Assembly: GCF_000208745.1 (NCBI RefSeq)
Contig: NC_030853.1
Span: 17,047,874 to 17,111,873, forward strand
DNA length: 64,000 nt
Direction: 5' to 3'
Source of the DNA: Theobroma cacao
Lineage: Eukaryota; Streptophyta; Magnoliopsida; Malvales; Malvaceae
How positions within the stretch are numbered: the stretch's first letter is position 1; each line of letters opens with the position of its first letter. The position numbers were made by a program, and so were the translations under genes. Shown piece after piece: positions 34,116 to 46,250 of the stretch. Under the pieces are notes generated by a model that did not search any database, was not told the DNA's origin, and saw nothing but the letters and a program-made list of their open reading frames with translations.

Positions 34116-37100
34116 TGTCACGACCTGAAACTTCCCTCGAGCCCGTGACAACTGCCGCGGTGCCCTGATGGGCATTCATCTCCCGAAATGCCAACCGAAA
34201 CTCCGCAAGGCTTAATATCAGTTTCTCATTTCCCCCGGTGAGTAACCGTTGCCAAATATTATGTTCCAAAGGATTTTGAGCTATTTCCAACTTAAAACAG
34301 ATAAAATAAAAGTTTTCGTCTCACAGGGGCGTTTTGATCATTTTTCATTGAAAAATTTTGAAACCAGTTTAAAATTTAGTAAGCAAGTACTAATCGCATA
34401 ATTCACAATCAAAAATAAGTTAAAGCACCTAAAACCTTTATTTAAAATGAAATTATAATTATTTAAATATAATGAGAAGATAAAACAAAATATTCAATAA
34501 AATATTTTATTTCTTATAAACAGTAATTTTAGAGTTATATGTAAATACTTTTTGTAACATAAAAGTAAAATAATTTCATTCATACTGTGACACAGTAAAC
34601 CAATGCATTTAAATTAATTTAATTTAATTTACAATATCAAGCGGGCCCACGAATGACTAGAAGTGAGGAAAATGGTGAACCTACAGTTTGGAGGACGCAA
34701 GTCTAATGGAAGCCCTCGATGAAATCAGCAATGTACAACCTACTCTGAGTCTGAAATGGGTGGAAAGGAGGGTGGTAAGATTATAAAATCCCAGTTAGTA
34801 AACAAACATCATTTAAATCAGCTAAAGTCGAGTAAAAACAAACAATTAAAATATCCCATCATTTGTAATTATTTCACAATTTGAAAATTTATCCAAACCC
34901 ATGCAAACGGTTATGTTTCATTCAATTTCTCATTAAGGCTTATGACTTCCATAAACATTTGGCTTATGCCATCAAATAGTACTTGATGACACCTTGATCA
35001 GAGGCGTACACTTGAGCCCGCCAAGGTTGTTAAAATTTTGTATATACGTAAAACATATTTTTAGTTTGAAAAACACAGCCATTCCTTGACGTTAGCGGAG
35101 TTCATCATCACGAGGTGGTTCGGCATGACGTGAACTCTGTCCATACCTTAGGAGATACCTTACGCGCCTCTCTGACCGTGGTACATATATATATATCCGG
35201 ATTCCGTGCCCCTCTAATAGGCTAGTCCACAGAATCCGCGTACTGTAGCAAGCGAGACCCACCATACAATAAAATTTTGATAGCATGACAGGGTTAATAT
35301 TTTACTACCCAACTTGCAAGGGTAAAATAAAACAATTCATACAATTCATAAAACACAGCCCAGCCAGTCATGCCAACACAATAACAATATAACATAAGCC
35401 ATCAATTTCCAATCAACATACCGGTGGTAGCCAATTACTCTATTTTCAAAATCGTTATTTCGTTTCAAGACAATTTATAAAATCTTTTCATTTAAACACA
35501 TTTTTGTTTATAAAACGTAAAATTTACCATTTAACTCATTTTCATAAAATTTCACCAAATTCGAATTAAAACATAGTTTGGATAATTAAAATGATGATAA
35601 GGTTATTCACAGTACTAGGAGTTCGATATACTCTTATTCTCGGTCTTCAGGCACAATCTCTTTACCTTTGTTAGAAGGCTCACCACCTATACATCATACG
35701 TGACTCGAATTTTAATAAATTGTGTCAATTTATCATAAACTATTTCAGGCTCTCTAAATCTAAATGAATGCATGCGATGGGATGCAAAATGTCTGATTAA
35801 TCACTTAAATGTGATATTCGACCTAAGTCACACTATACTCGGCCTAATCGGCTAGAATCTCCAATTTAACTCCAAATCAATTCTTCTCACTTTCTACACT
35901 CCAATTGTACCTAAATTACCTCAGTGACTGTGAATGAGATTCAATTTATTAGTCCCGGGTCAATAATCACACATGTCTATACATTAGGTAAAAATTCAAA
36001 TTTTCACACCAAAATTTCCCATTTAATTTCTAGCCTCATCAAACATCAAATATCACCCAAATATCATGAAATATCATCAATTTCAACCATAATATCCTCC
36101 CTAGAAAATTCGGCCAATGATGGTGATGGGGAAAAATGAATTTTTTTCTTGTTGTTTTGTTTCTAAATATGCTAAACTAACTAAAAACACTAACATAACT
36201 TAAAATCAAATTAATCCAACATCTTTCTCTCTCCATACCCATTTTGACCAGCCATGAATTCATCATGAAAACATGTAATTTAACCATGGAAAATAAAGAG
36301 AAATGCTTAAGGAAAATAGATTTCAAGTTTAAATTGAAAAATCTTACCTTTTTCACTTATTTTCCTTGATTTTCCATAGTTTTTCTCTTGTAATCGTCCA
36401 CCTAGGTTTTGTTCTTGTTTTTCCTTTCTTTCCTTTTGTCTTGGCTGAATATGGAGAAGAAGAATGGGATAAATATGGGCTGATTTTAATAGAAAATAAT
36501 AAAATATCCTTACTTGACACGTGGCATGTTTCCATTGGTCCATTTTTTAAACTTTAAAAATTTTAAACCTTTTATCTCCACCACATGATTAGTCAAAGGT
36601 CAAAATGAGGATAAGGGAAGACCATGTGCTGGACAAGTGTCCTGGTGGTGGAAAATTACTGTTGTGCCCCTAGGGTGGCAAAATTACCATTTTACCCATA
36701 TGCTCCAAAAATACCGAAATTACAACTTTTTCACTTATCAACCTCAAATTATACTCCAATGAGTCAAATGTGATCAATCTTGATCAAAAACTTCTTCCAA
36801 TATTCCAATTTTATTCTCAAGTGACAAAATTACCATTTTGCCCTTAGATAGTGAAATTTTCAGTTTGACTCCAAATTGATTCTCGAACTCCAAATCACCA
36901 TTTTAAGTCATTCCTTGACTGTAAAATTTTCAATTTCACCCTAAATCTCTATTTGATCTAGTTCGAGGCTTAAACCAACTTTGTTGTACCTTTAGGTACA
37001 ATACCGACTTTTGTAAATTTTTCGGGACTCTCCTAGCATGCAAACATACTATCCATCACATGTATGTCATGACAAGTATTTTATAGAGTCAGACTTGACA
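34116..37100. mobile_element. Solo LTR of a divergent Tekay subfamily
   Basis: Starts TGTCACGACC and ends GACTTGACA. It aligns along its length with the LTRs at 7161 and 15194 but is clearly more divergent. Length is 2985 bases. Flanks are CGCAT (left) and TCTTC (right), so no target duplication. No internal coding region accompanies it. Its orientation is the same as the Tekay element. Confidence 0.82.
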
Positions 37101-37619
37101 TCTTCTCCCTTACTTGGATCAACCATATGATTCTTTTTCATGACTAATTTCGACATCCGACTAAATATTGATATTTTAATATTATTTTATTAACAAAATA
37201 TTATTTTATTTTAAAAATTTTGTCTTGTCTGTTTGGTTCCCAAAGTTCCTTATTATACCTCAATTCGCATCCAACCAACTTTATTTATCACCATATCAAA
37301 GTATGGGGCATTTCACGCACTCTTAAACACGTTGAAAATGGGAAAATAAATATGCAAAGAATTTGCGAACATTTAATTTGGTGCAAAACATCCATTTTTT
37401 TTTGCGAAACTTGTGCAAAATAAAATAATGTTGCATGACATGGTTTTTCAGATATTTCGAACATGGCATTCAAATAATCCGAGAAGACTGATATTAAATC
37501 GAACAAAGAACCAGTTGTCATGAAGTGAAAGCTTCGAAAATAATGTGAAATTAGAAATCTCTGATACGATGATGAAGCGAAAGGAGAAAGATGTGAATTC
37601 AAAGTATGAAATGGTCATG
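37101..37619. other. Subterminal MULE region, no gene seen
   Basis: Sequence between the solo LTR and the first repeat array. Small frames on both strands show no recognisable product. Confidence 0.4.
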
Positions 37620-37975
37620 CTACAGTAAGCCATATGTGACACGACTGTGGCACGATAGGGTTTAGAGTTTGTGAAAAGGCATGTTGGGAATGTGCGACAC
37701 GACATGGTGGGAATATGTGACATGGCTGTGACATGGCAGGGTTTAGAGTTTGTGACACGCCATAGAGGGAATATGTGACATGATAGGGTGAGAATGTGGC
37801 ACGGTTGTGACACGACAGGGTTTAGAATTTGTGACACGCCATGAAGGGAATCTATGATACGGCAAGATTTAAAGTTTGTGACACGCCATGGAGGAAATAT
37901 GTGAGATGGCAGGGTTTAGAGTGTGTGACATGGCATGACTTGAACATGTGACACGACATGGTTCAAAATATGAAA
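37620..37975. repeat. Subterminal array 1: degenerate GTGACACGCCATG repeats
   Basis: GTGACACG(A/C)CAT or close variants recur about ten times, alternating with AGGGTTTAGAGTTTGTGACA blocks. Spacing is irregular. The same core occurs in the arrays at 38440, 52890 and 62540, so it is a property of this MULE family. Confidence 0.75.
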
Positions 37976-38439
37976 AAAAAAACAAAAGCGAGCAAATAAC
38001 GAGGAACCCGATTGAACTTCCACTGAATGAATGAAATGAATAAATGAATATTATAAGGCCATTTCATTTTAATTAAATATTTTTCAGAATTCGTAAATGT
38101 CTGTGTGAAGGAACTCAGTGAGTTTGATTCATTCCTCATTCCCAAAGGTACCAAAGTGTTTGACTTCATTCTTTGCAAGCTTAATGACACCACAATAACA
38201 ATGTCGATTATCAGTGAAGAGGTCAGTTAGTTTGAAATTAAAACTTTCTTCTATTTGTTAATTTTTTGCTGGGGGTGTTTGATATGTTTGTGTTTTTTAC
38301 AATTGTTATGTTGAAACTATTTTCTTGCCGGTTTTATGGTTGTACAAAAGTTTTGTAGGGGGGCCGTATCTGTATATCGTGTAACACGAACTACAACATG
38401 TGATATGGCGTGTAGTGGGTTAACTACTTTTTGGGATTT

Positions 38440-38800
38440 TTAGCGTGTCATGACATTGGTTATTTTAGGACAGTTGGTGTAACAAGTCAATAATTACACT
38501 GATTGGCATGTCACATGCCATGGGTATTTTAGGTCAGTACATGTAAAGAGACAATAATTATAGTGATTAGCATGTTAGCGTTGGCGTGTAACAACATTTG
38601 ACTTGATATGCATGGCGTGTAACAACAATTGACTTGATATGCATGGTGAGTAACAACATTTTACTTGATATGCGTGGCGTGTAACAACATTTTACTTGAA
38701 ATGCATGGCATGTAACAACATTTTACTTGATATGCATGGCGTGTAACTACATTTTACTTGATATGCGTGGCATGTAACAACATTTATTTCTTTCTTTCGT
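38440..38800. repeat. Subterminal array 2: 31-bp tandem repeat
   Basis: About seven copies with a 31-base period (for example starts at 38583 and 38614). Each contains GCATGGCGTGTAACAACA followed by TTTACTTGATAT. Some copies have GGCATG in place of GGCGTG. Confidence 0.85.
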
Positions 38801-38849
38801 ATACCTTGTTGCACATTATGGGTCAACTCACTCGTGCATGTGTGCCATA

Positions 38850-40310
38850 TTTTGCAGATGCAGTCCAGACAGTATAAGAATCTTGACAGTTTGCTTATTG
38901 TGCCAAGGGAGAAGTGGGCATTCGATGTCTCTATTAACACCCACTGTAAGTGATCGCAACTGCATTATATCAACAAAACTCTCCAAGAAAAAGGGAAGTA
39001 CAATGCAGTGAAGCATACGTGCTTCAGAATGCTACTAGATGTATATCCACAAGGCTACTTTTACGTTGGCCTCTTGCATAACATCATAATTCGTCGAATC
39101 ACTGAGACAGATTCAATGGACCATGAGCTATGGTTTGCCATAGGCAAAAGCAAGGCATGCATATTAAAGTAGGAGTTTTGCCTTATCATCGGATTAAAGT
39201 TTGATCGAATGCCCGATGTGTTCATACTACCGTACGAGGTTGTTGTGGACAAAATTCATATGAGATACTGGAACGGGCAATAGAGTGTTAAGCTGCAGGC
39301 ATTGCTTGATATGTTTCGCACAGGTAACTTTCAGCAACCAAGAGACACGACCAAGATGGCACTCATCTTGATCGCGAATAACATTTTATTTGGTAAAGAC
39401 TACCGTAGACAGGTGATGCCTTGACTCTTCTCATTGGTGGAGGACATCGACGCTTGGAATGTCTTCCCATAGGGTCACTATGTTTGGAGGCTGACCTTGG
39501 ACTACCTTTTGAAGGGGTTCGAAGTGCTTGCCTCAAACTTGTAAAAGGATACTCATTTACGCTACAACATTTACGGATTCACGTGGGTGATAAAGGTACT
39601 CTCATGTAACATTTTAAACATTTTTAATCTTCCTTTTGACATAATAATTTATGGTTGCACTTGTTTATCATTTACGGTTTAATATTGGTTACATTTAACT
39701 TGTAATTATGTTCAATGGAGGCAATTTCGGCCTTGCGAAAAATAGTTGCCCTTCTAGTCAGAAGGACAACGTTTACCCAAGAATGTGCAGATGGCAATGC
39801 AATCAGAAGCCAAAAGACTTCTACAAAGCAGTTGAAAAGTTGGAGTCATCTGAGCATGTGAGTGAACCGCTACTAATTTTTGCTGTGGATTTGTATAGTA
39901 ATTTTCTCTAAAATTTAATCAAAATACCTTTTTTGCAGTTGTGGGCATTCGAGACATTAGAGCCACTTCGGATGAGGCCAGTTGGGAGTATTTTGTGAAC
40001 ATTGATGTCCCATTATCTGAGGGCCACTAATACGTGCCAATAAGGCACATGGAGGATCAGGTGGAGTGGGGCTTAGGTGTGAGGGAAAATAGGAGAAACT
40101 TAAAGAAGATAAGAGCCACTGGTGGCACGAAGTAAAGGCGCACCATCGCTTCTTTAATCGATGAGCTGTCTGGCCTTGAGTTGATGGAGGAAGAGAATAA
40201 CCATGGCAATGGTAGTGAACAGCTGGTAAGAATGGTTCTAATGGTTTGTGTTCAATAATTCCATATATGATTATCAAATAACATATCTGTGTTTGCAGTT
40301 TGACCATGCG
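38850..40310 (+). pseudogene. DUF1985-like N-terminal part of a MULE-borne Ulp1 gene
   Basis: Plus-strand frames read KHTCFRMLLDVYPQGYFY, then LLHNIIIRRITETD, ELWFAIGKS and EFCLIIGLKFDRMP. This is the DUF1985 pattern (TCFG..LD, HHLLLRQ, ELWF, EFALITGL) that precedes Ulp1 peptidase domains in plant MULEs. In-frame stops occur near 38952, 39171 and 39282. Further pieces (CNQKPKDFYKAVEKLE near 39800, then LWAFETLEPLRMRP near 39943) match the region after DUF1985, separated by GT...AG-like introns. It is non-functional, and its role in transposition is not established even for intact copies. Confidence 0.65.
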
Positions 40311-40899
40311 ACGGTAGCTCCATAACCACCGAGAGGTCCTCTTTAGATGTACAAAGCTAATGAGCCATCGGTAAGATAGGTTCTAACGATTTTTGTTCAA
40401 TATTTTCACATATGTTTATCGAGTAATATAGTAATTTCTATTATTGCAGTTGATAGAGGAGACGACAAGTCCTCAACAATCGATCGGTCTGGCTCAACCG
40501 CACAATACTAACGAGCCGTTGGTAAGGATATTAAAGTTCTAGCAATTAATGTTCAATAATTCCATATATGATTTTTGAATAACACAGTAATATATGTTAC
40601 TATAGTTGACCCATTCGACAAGAGTCAATGACGAAGTAGTCACGGAACATCAGCTTTGACGGGTCATGCACAGGTATCAAAAAGATATGTTGGAGTTGAA
40701 GGCTTCAATTTAGTCATTGACTCTCACAATGTAAATGCTTAAGGACCGTATCGTTGCTCAGATTCTAGACGGCTTGAAATCACAAGTACGTTATTTTATC
40801 TTTGCTCGTACTTTGGTGGTTTACGTTTAATAGGTGTAGTCCTATTTTTTATTCTCGATTTATGGTTTGTAGTATTTTATGATCTAACATATTTTTCCA

Positions 40900-42410
40900 T
40901 TTGTCTCGTTCTGGAAGGCAATGCTTCATCGCACGATGATGGTGACGACCATGATGATGCTGATGATGGGTAAAATGATGAACCTGTTGTTGACATTCAC
41001 GATGACATTGTTGCTGTTGATGGATAGAATATAACTCATGTTGATGATGTTATTGATGATGCTGTGGCTGGGGATGTGACCCTTCAATCAGATGCTGCTG
41101 AAGGAGACCATGTTCTTGAGGTCGATTCGATTATCGATGCATTTACGAGAGGGGAGAGGGACTTTCACTCAGTTGAGGTTGAAAGGGACCATCTTCCTAA
41201 GGCCGATGCAGTAGTCGAGGCAACAGTAGGAGGGGATAGGAACCTTGCATCAGTTTAGGTTAAAGGGGACCATCTTCCTCATAGCATTCCTGAAGGCAGC
41301 ACATCATGGGTGTCTTCATCGGAATTGTCTGATGTCCATCATCGTGAAATAGTGATTTCAAACCCAACTGAACAGGCACAGGTCAAAATGGCCAGCAAAT
41401 ACATGGCAAGCACGTACATCGACCCGTCAATGAGCTGTCGGGATGTTAAGAACTCAATAGTGGAAAGCTACGAAGCTTTTAAAAAAGATGAGTGTGTGAG
41501 GTAACCTCATAAATAACATTGCACGTATTGTTTTTGAATGAAACATTAATCCACCAAGCCTTTTGAAATTCATTTTGTTAATGTGCAGGCATAACGTAGG
41601 GATCTTATGAGATCAAGGGGTTGACTTTTTCACAACATTAGAGGATCCCAAAGAGGAAATGGCAAGTGAACAAATTGACCCATGCCTCAACGTACTCTGT
41701 AAGCGAATGATAGGGGCAAAGTCCAAGCTGTACAACCCCTAAGCTTGCATGATTGATATGATATTCTTCGTAAGTTTATCTATAAATTTTTCAATTCTGA
41801 AAATACTAAAGTTTTTGGGGTTTAAAGTGTAAGTTAATGTATAAATGTTTGACAAGACACCATTTATATGCTTTACACCGTATTTCCAATTGAAGATGGC
41901 CGATCCACGATGAAAATTCTAGATGAGTTGCGGGCGTATGTGGAGGGTGAGAGGCCGACCTATGGTAAAAAATGAGAAAATGTCAATTTTAACCTCACAC
42001 TATGCAATGTGGGTGGCCATTGTGTGGTTGCGAAGATTGACTTGGTGAGGCGGACGATCAAGGTGGTGGATTCTGCAAGAACTTCGGATGCTAAGGATAA
42101 CTGAGTGCGTGTGTCTCAGATGACACCTCTTATGACAATGATGCCAATCATCTGCCACAAAATCGGTTATTTCAACAAAATGCACCGGAAGACATGAGAT
42201 TCGATGCCGATGCCATTGGAAATTCATTTGCCAAAAGCTAAAGTGCATCGTCAGAATGATAGTGTCAGTTGCGGTAAGTTCACCATAGGGTACATTGATG
42301 ACATTTTGAAATCGAAATCGACCAGAGTTAAGCAGAATATGATTGCTAATATGCGTCGCCAATATGCTCTGGAAATTTTTAGCAACAGTTTAGAGAGCAA
42401 ACCCTAAACT
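40900..42410 (+). pseudogene. MULE-borne Ulp1-like (C48) cysteine peptidase domain
   Basis: An Asp-rich linker (DDDGDDHDDADDG near 40937, and 41040-41260) leads to a C-terminal Ulp1-type peptidase. Ulp1 enzymes process or remove SUMO from proteins. All four catalytic-site residues are in one frame: His in GGHCVVAKID (42018-42020), Asp in VVDS (42069-42071), Gln in HRQNDSVSCG (42252-42254) and Cys (42270-42272). Two nonsense codons (42102-42104, 42195-42197) interrupt the same frame, so the copy is dead, but the catalytic positions were kept. The stop is near 42407. It is the downstream half of the DUF1985-like gene. Confidence 0.72.
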
Positions 42411-42732
42411 GCTACACCAAGAGTTGTATGTAGACTTTTTTGTAGATATAATTAATTTTAATAATATTTGTATTGTTGGCTTCATTTGTTTTTGATGATA
42501 ATAAAACATTCCCATTTCATTTGTGTCTAACATTTCTACCTAAGTGTGTAGGACAAAAAATCATATGGAAATAATAAATTAACCTTTCAAATGTGAATAT
42601 CAAAAATCATGAAAATGAAGAAAAACGATTGATCAATAAAAAGAAAGGTCTTTGGTCAAATAATGAAGAATGTTGGTTGACTAAAATTTAAATTGGAGAA
42701 ATAGTGAGCAGAAGAATATTGAGTAACAGAAC

Positions 42733-42925
42733 CAACTTAGTCAATGAAGATGTGAGTTAGTCGACTAAAAAGCTACTACCAAAATCTAGACTTTAAGACA
42801 GAACCAACTTAGTCGACCAAGAAGTGGGTTAGTCGACTAAGTGCACACTGCCAGAACTGCCAGATATAGGGAGTAGAAAATAGAGACGACTTAGTCGACT
42901 AAGATATCGATTAGTCGACTAAGAG
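42733..42925. promoter_or_regulatory. Three paired TTAGTCGACTAA palindromes in the LTR U3
   Basis: Imperfect copies of CTTAGTCGACTAAG occur near 42735, 42757, 42808, 42827, 42890 and 42910. They are arranged as three pairs, with about 20 bases between members, 120-310 bases upstream of the LTR TATA box. That placement suggests binding sites for a dimeric protein; function is inferred only. Confidence 0.55.
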
Positions 42926-43042
42926 CATTTTACCTGTAAGTTTGAAATTTGCACTAAAAGATAGAGTAACGGCTAGAATAGACTCCCAACTGTCTCCAAC
43001 GGCTAGAAATTGTCAAACTCCCATTAGAGATGTTTCTCCAAG

Positions 43043-43050
43043 TATAAAAG
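43043..43050 (+). promoter_or_regulatory. TATA box of the SIRE-type LTR
   Basis: TATAAAAG in a conserved AGTATAAAAGGGTC context. The same motif occurs in the right LTR at 52111-52118. Confidence 0.6.
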
Positions 43051-43663
43051 GGTCTTCCAATAGTTAGAAACAGGTTTTTGGAAGAGTTGAAGAGATTTGA
43101 GTCAAAAAGAGCTGAAAAACCAAAAAATTTCTTTTGCATCTTGCTGCACTTAAACGCCCATCCTTTGTATTTGTATTCTGCACTCAACCTTGTACCATTT
43201 AGATCAACTTGTGATCATAGGTACTTTCTTTTACTTCTCTTCTTGTATTCTTAGAGTGAGGGAGTCACTCTAAGTGGTTGTTTCAAGCTAGGATTGCTTG
43301 AATGTGTTAAGGTTCTAACTTAGCCTTGAAAAGTTAGGTGTTGGGTTTTAGTTTAGCCCGTGAAAAACTAGTGTAAAAGGTTTTGGCTGAACCTTGTAAA
43401 AGCCATTGTAAAGCTTGGTGAAAGCTTGTGAATTTCACTAGTTCATAGTGGATTTATTGGGAAAATCCTTGGGTGGATAATCAAGGTAGTGGATGTAAGT
43501 CTTGGATCGGACCACTCTAAATTCTGCTGTCATTTTTACCCTGTTTTTGTTTCATTTTCTTTCCTTCATTTGTCTCGCCTTTATCTAGACTTTGAGACAA
43601 TATTTGAAAGAGCAAAATTGTGCTATTCACCCCCCTCTAGCACATATTATTGGGACCAACAAG

Positions 43664-43675
43664 TGATATCAGAGC
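43664..43675 (+). promoter_or_regulatory. Primer-binding site, initiator tRNA-Met type, one mismatch
   Basis: TGATATCAGAGC, two bases after the LTR. The perfect complement of the tRNA end would have G at the third position; this copy has A. Confidence 0.8.
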
Positions 43676-43720
43676 CAGGTTCCATGTTCTTAAAGTCTAA
43701 CACCCTTAGGGTAGATCCAA

Positions 43721-45270
43721 ATGGCTTTAGAAAATTTTGTTGATGCTGAGGGTCAATGCATAAATATGCCTCCTTTATTTAATGGATCAAACTATTATTA
43801 TTGGAGTACTAGAATGTCCATTGATGTTAGAGCTTATGACTATGAGATATGGGATGTCATTACCGATGGTCTTTTCATTTGAATGGTTACAAATTCGGTA
43901 AATGGTTAGAAAACTCCCAAACATAGAAGTAAGTGGATAGAATTTGAAATAAGGAGAGTACAAATCAATTCTAAGGCCATGCATACTTTCATTTGTGCAC
44001 TTAATTATAGAGAATATGATAAAGTGTTCATGTGTAAAAAAGCCAAAGAAATTTGGCAAAAATTAGAAGAGTTATATAGAGAAACAAATATGGAAAAGGA
44101 ATTGAAAGACAACTATTGTGGAAATCAATGCTCAATAAGTAACATGACAAATGGAGACAAGGAATCAAGTGAAGAAGTACCCTCAAATCGAATTGAATTA
44201 TGCTTCATGGCTCTTGAAGAGTTAAAGGTAACTTCTTCATCATGTGAACTTAANGGAAAAGGAATTGAAAGACAACTATTGTGGAAATCAATGCTCAATA
44301 AGTAACATGACAAATGGAGACAAGGAATCAAGTGAAGAAGTACCCTCAAATCGAATTGAATTATGCTTCATGGCTCTTGAAGAGTTAAAGGTAACTTCTT
44401 CATCATGTGAACTTAATTCATGTGAACTTAATTCATGTGCTTTTGATGAATTACATGATGTTTTTGAGGATTTAGCTTTTGAGTTTGAGAAAATGAATAT
44501 AAAGAAAAAGAAAATCATTTCCACACTCAATGTTGAAACTGAATTTTTGATGAAAACAAAAAATTGACTTGGAAAAAGAAAATGAAAATTTGGAAAAGGA
44601 TTTTAAAGCTTACCAAGAGCAAATTGATTTTTTGGAAAAAGGAAATTTAGACATGATAATAAAATTTGAAGATTTATTAAATGAGAAAATGGAAGAAAGA
44701 ACAAACTTGTGCTTGATGGCCAGAGATGATGAATCAAAGGTGTCTTCTGCTTCTTATGATATTTCAATTGATGAGTTGCAAGATGAATATGAATGTCTCT
44801 ATGATGAGTTTGAAAAGGTTGCATTAAAATATAAAACTTCGAAAAGAAAAGCTGCATCTCTTAAAAATGATTTGGAAAAGATAAGACATGATTTCAACTC
44901 TGTTTTTTAGCAAAGAAATTTTCTACAAATTGAATTAGAACATTCAAAAACAGATTTTGAAAATCTACAATTAGAGTTGAAAAACAGAATAGATGCTTTA
45001 CAAGCTGCAGTTGCTAAAAATACTGCTCTTAAGAATTTAAGAAAAGAATCATAAAAAAAGAGCACAAATTTCATAAGAAATGCTAATAATTTCTCCTTTA
45101 AATGCTTTGTATGTGGTAGAACTGAACATTTATCCTATGATTGCTATAGATGAAGAAACACATAGAAAGTTAGAAAAATTTGGGTCCCTAAAGGATCTTA
45201 TTTTGCAACTAACTCTCAAAGACCCATCAAAGTATGGGTACCTATAAAGAAAAATTGAAATTTTGTTTTG
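43721..45270 (+). pseudogene. SIRE-type gag
   Basis: Starts at the Met at 43721 (MALENFVDAEGQ), with the family's FNGSNYYYWSTRM, WIEFE and FMCKKAKEIWQKLEELY. Stops lie near 43879 and 43906. The middle (44425-44910) is a long, charged, coiled-coil region (LEKENENLEKDFKAYQEQID and LDMIIKFEDLLNEK). The zinc knuckle CFVCGRTEHLSYDC (C-x2-C-x4-H-x4-C) is intact near 45100-45145. The single unknown base at 44254 and the duplicated 162 bases around it shift the frame locally and are probably not biological. Confidence 0.85.
44092..44416. other. Perfect 162-bp duplication across the single N
   Basis: 44092-44253 and 44255-44416 are identical over 162 bases, separated only by the unknown base at 44254. 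This is the signature of two overlapping contig ends joined without merging. Confidence 0.85.
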
Positions 45271-45336
45271 TAGGTTGAGCTACACTTAAAAGAGACATGT
45301 TCAAGAGCTCAACTCAAGAAGAAGTAGCCTTGGTAC

Positions 45337-46250
45337 ATGGACAGTGGCTACTCACGACACATGACAGGAGATGAAATGTTATTTGCTCAATTGGACAAAA
45401 GAAAGGGAGGTACTGTATCCTTTGGTGATGATTCAAAAGGTAAAATTCATGGGATAGGTACGGTTGGTAAGAACTCCCAAACTCAAATTAGTCATGTGTT
45501 GTTAGTGAAGGGTTTAAAGCATAATTTATTGAGTATTAGTCAATTATGTGACAAAGGATTCAAAGTATGTTTTGATTCAAATAAGCGTGAAGTAATAGAC
45601 ATAGGTACAAACAAAGTCTCATTTAAAGGAAAAAGATTGAAGAATATGTATGTTGTTTTTCTTGAGGATCTTGAAATAAATAGTGAAATATGTCTTATTG
45701 CAAATGCTGAAAATGACAGTTGGTTATGGCATAGGAGATTAGGACATGTAAGCTTGCATACTATGTCAAAATTGATTAGAAAGAACTTAGTTGTTGGGCT
45801 GCCAGATTTAAAATTTGAAAGTGAGAAAATATGCGATGCTTGCCAACTAGGAAAACAAGTTAGAATATCCTTTAAAGCTAAGAAAGTTGTATCAACATCT
45901 AGACCTCTTGAATTGTTACATATTGATCTATTTGGTCTAATAAGCATAACTAGTATAGGAGGAAAATCCTATGGCTTTGTAATAGTTGATGACTATTCTA
46001 GGTACACTTGGGTTTATTTTCTTGCTCATAAGAATGATGCTCTATCAGCATTTATAAGTCATTGTAGGAGAGTAGAGAATGAAAAAAAGACTAGCCATAG
46101 TTAGTATAAGGAGTGATCATGGAGGAGAATTTGAAAGTGATGAATTTGAAAAATTTTGCAATGAAAAAGGATTAGATCACAATTTCTCTACACCTAGAAC
46201 ACCCTAGCAAAATGGAGTTGTAGAGAGGAAAAACCGAACCTTAAAGGAAA
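45337..46250 (+). pseudogene. SIRE-type protease and integrase
   Basis: 45337 begins MDSGYSRHMTGDEMLF, the copia protease-like start (DSGxSxHMTG). Then come HVLLVKGLKHNLLSISQLCD, the integrase zinc-binding WLWHRRLGHVSLHT...ICDACQLGK, and the core with HIDLFG and VDDYSRYTWVYFL. The frame shifts near 46080. The next frame gives SDHGGEFE and NGVVERKNR, so the catalytic acidic positions remain, with a stop near 46204. It is in frame with the RT section that follows. Confidence 0.9.

Larger units (their letters stand above)
42474..43661 (+). repeat. 5' LTR of the SIRE-type element
   Basis: Contains three pairs of TTAGTCGACTAA-like palindromes at 42735-42925, a TATA box TATAAAAG at 43043-43050, and a conserved CCCCCCTCTAGCACA block near its end. 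Confidence 0.92.

Noticed and set aside
45540..45947. 135-residue minus-strand frame
   Set aside because: Antisense shadow of the SIRE-type protease and integrase.
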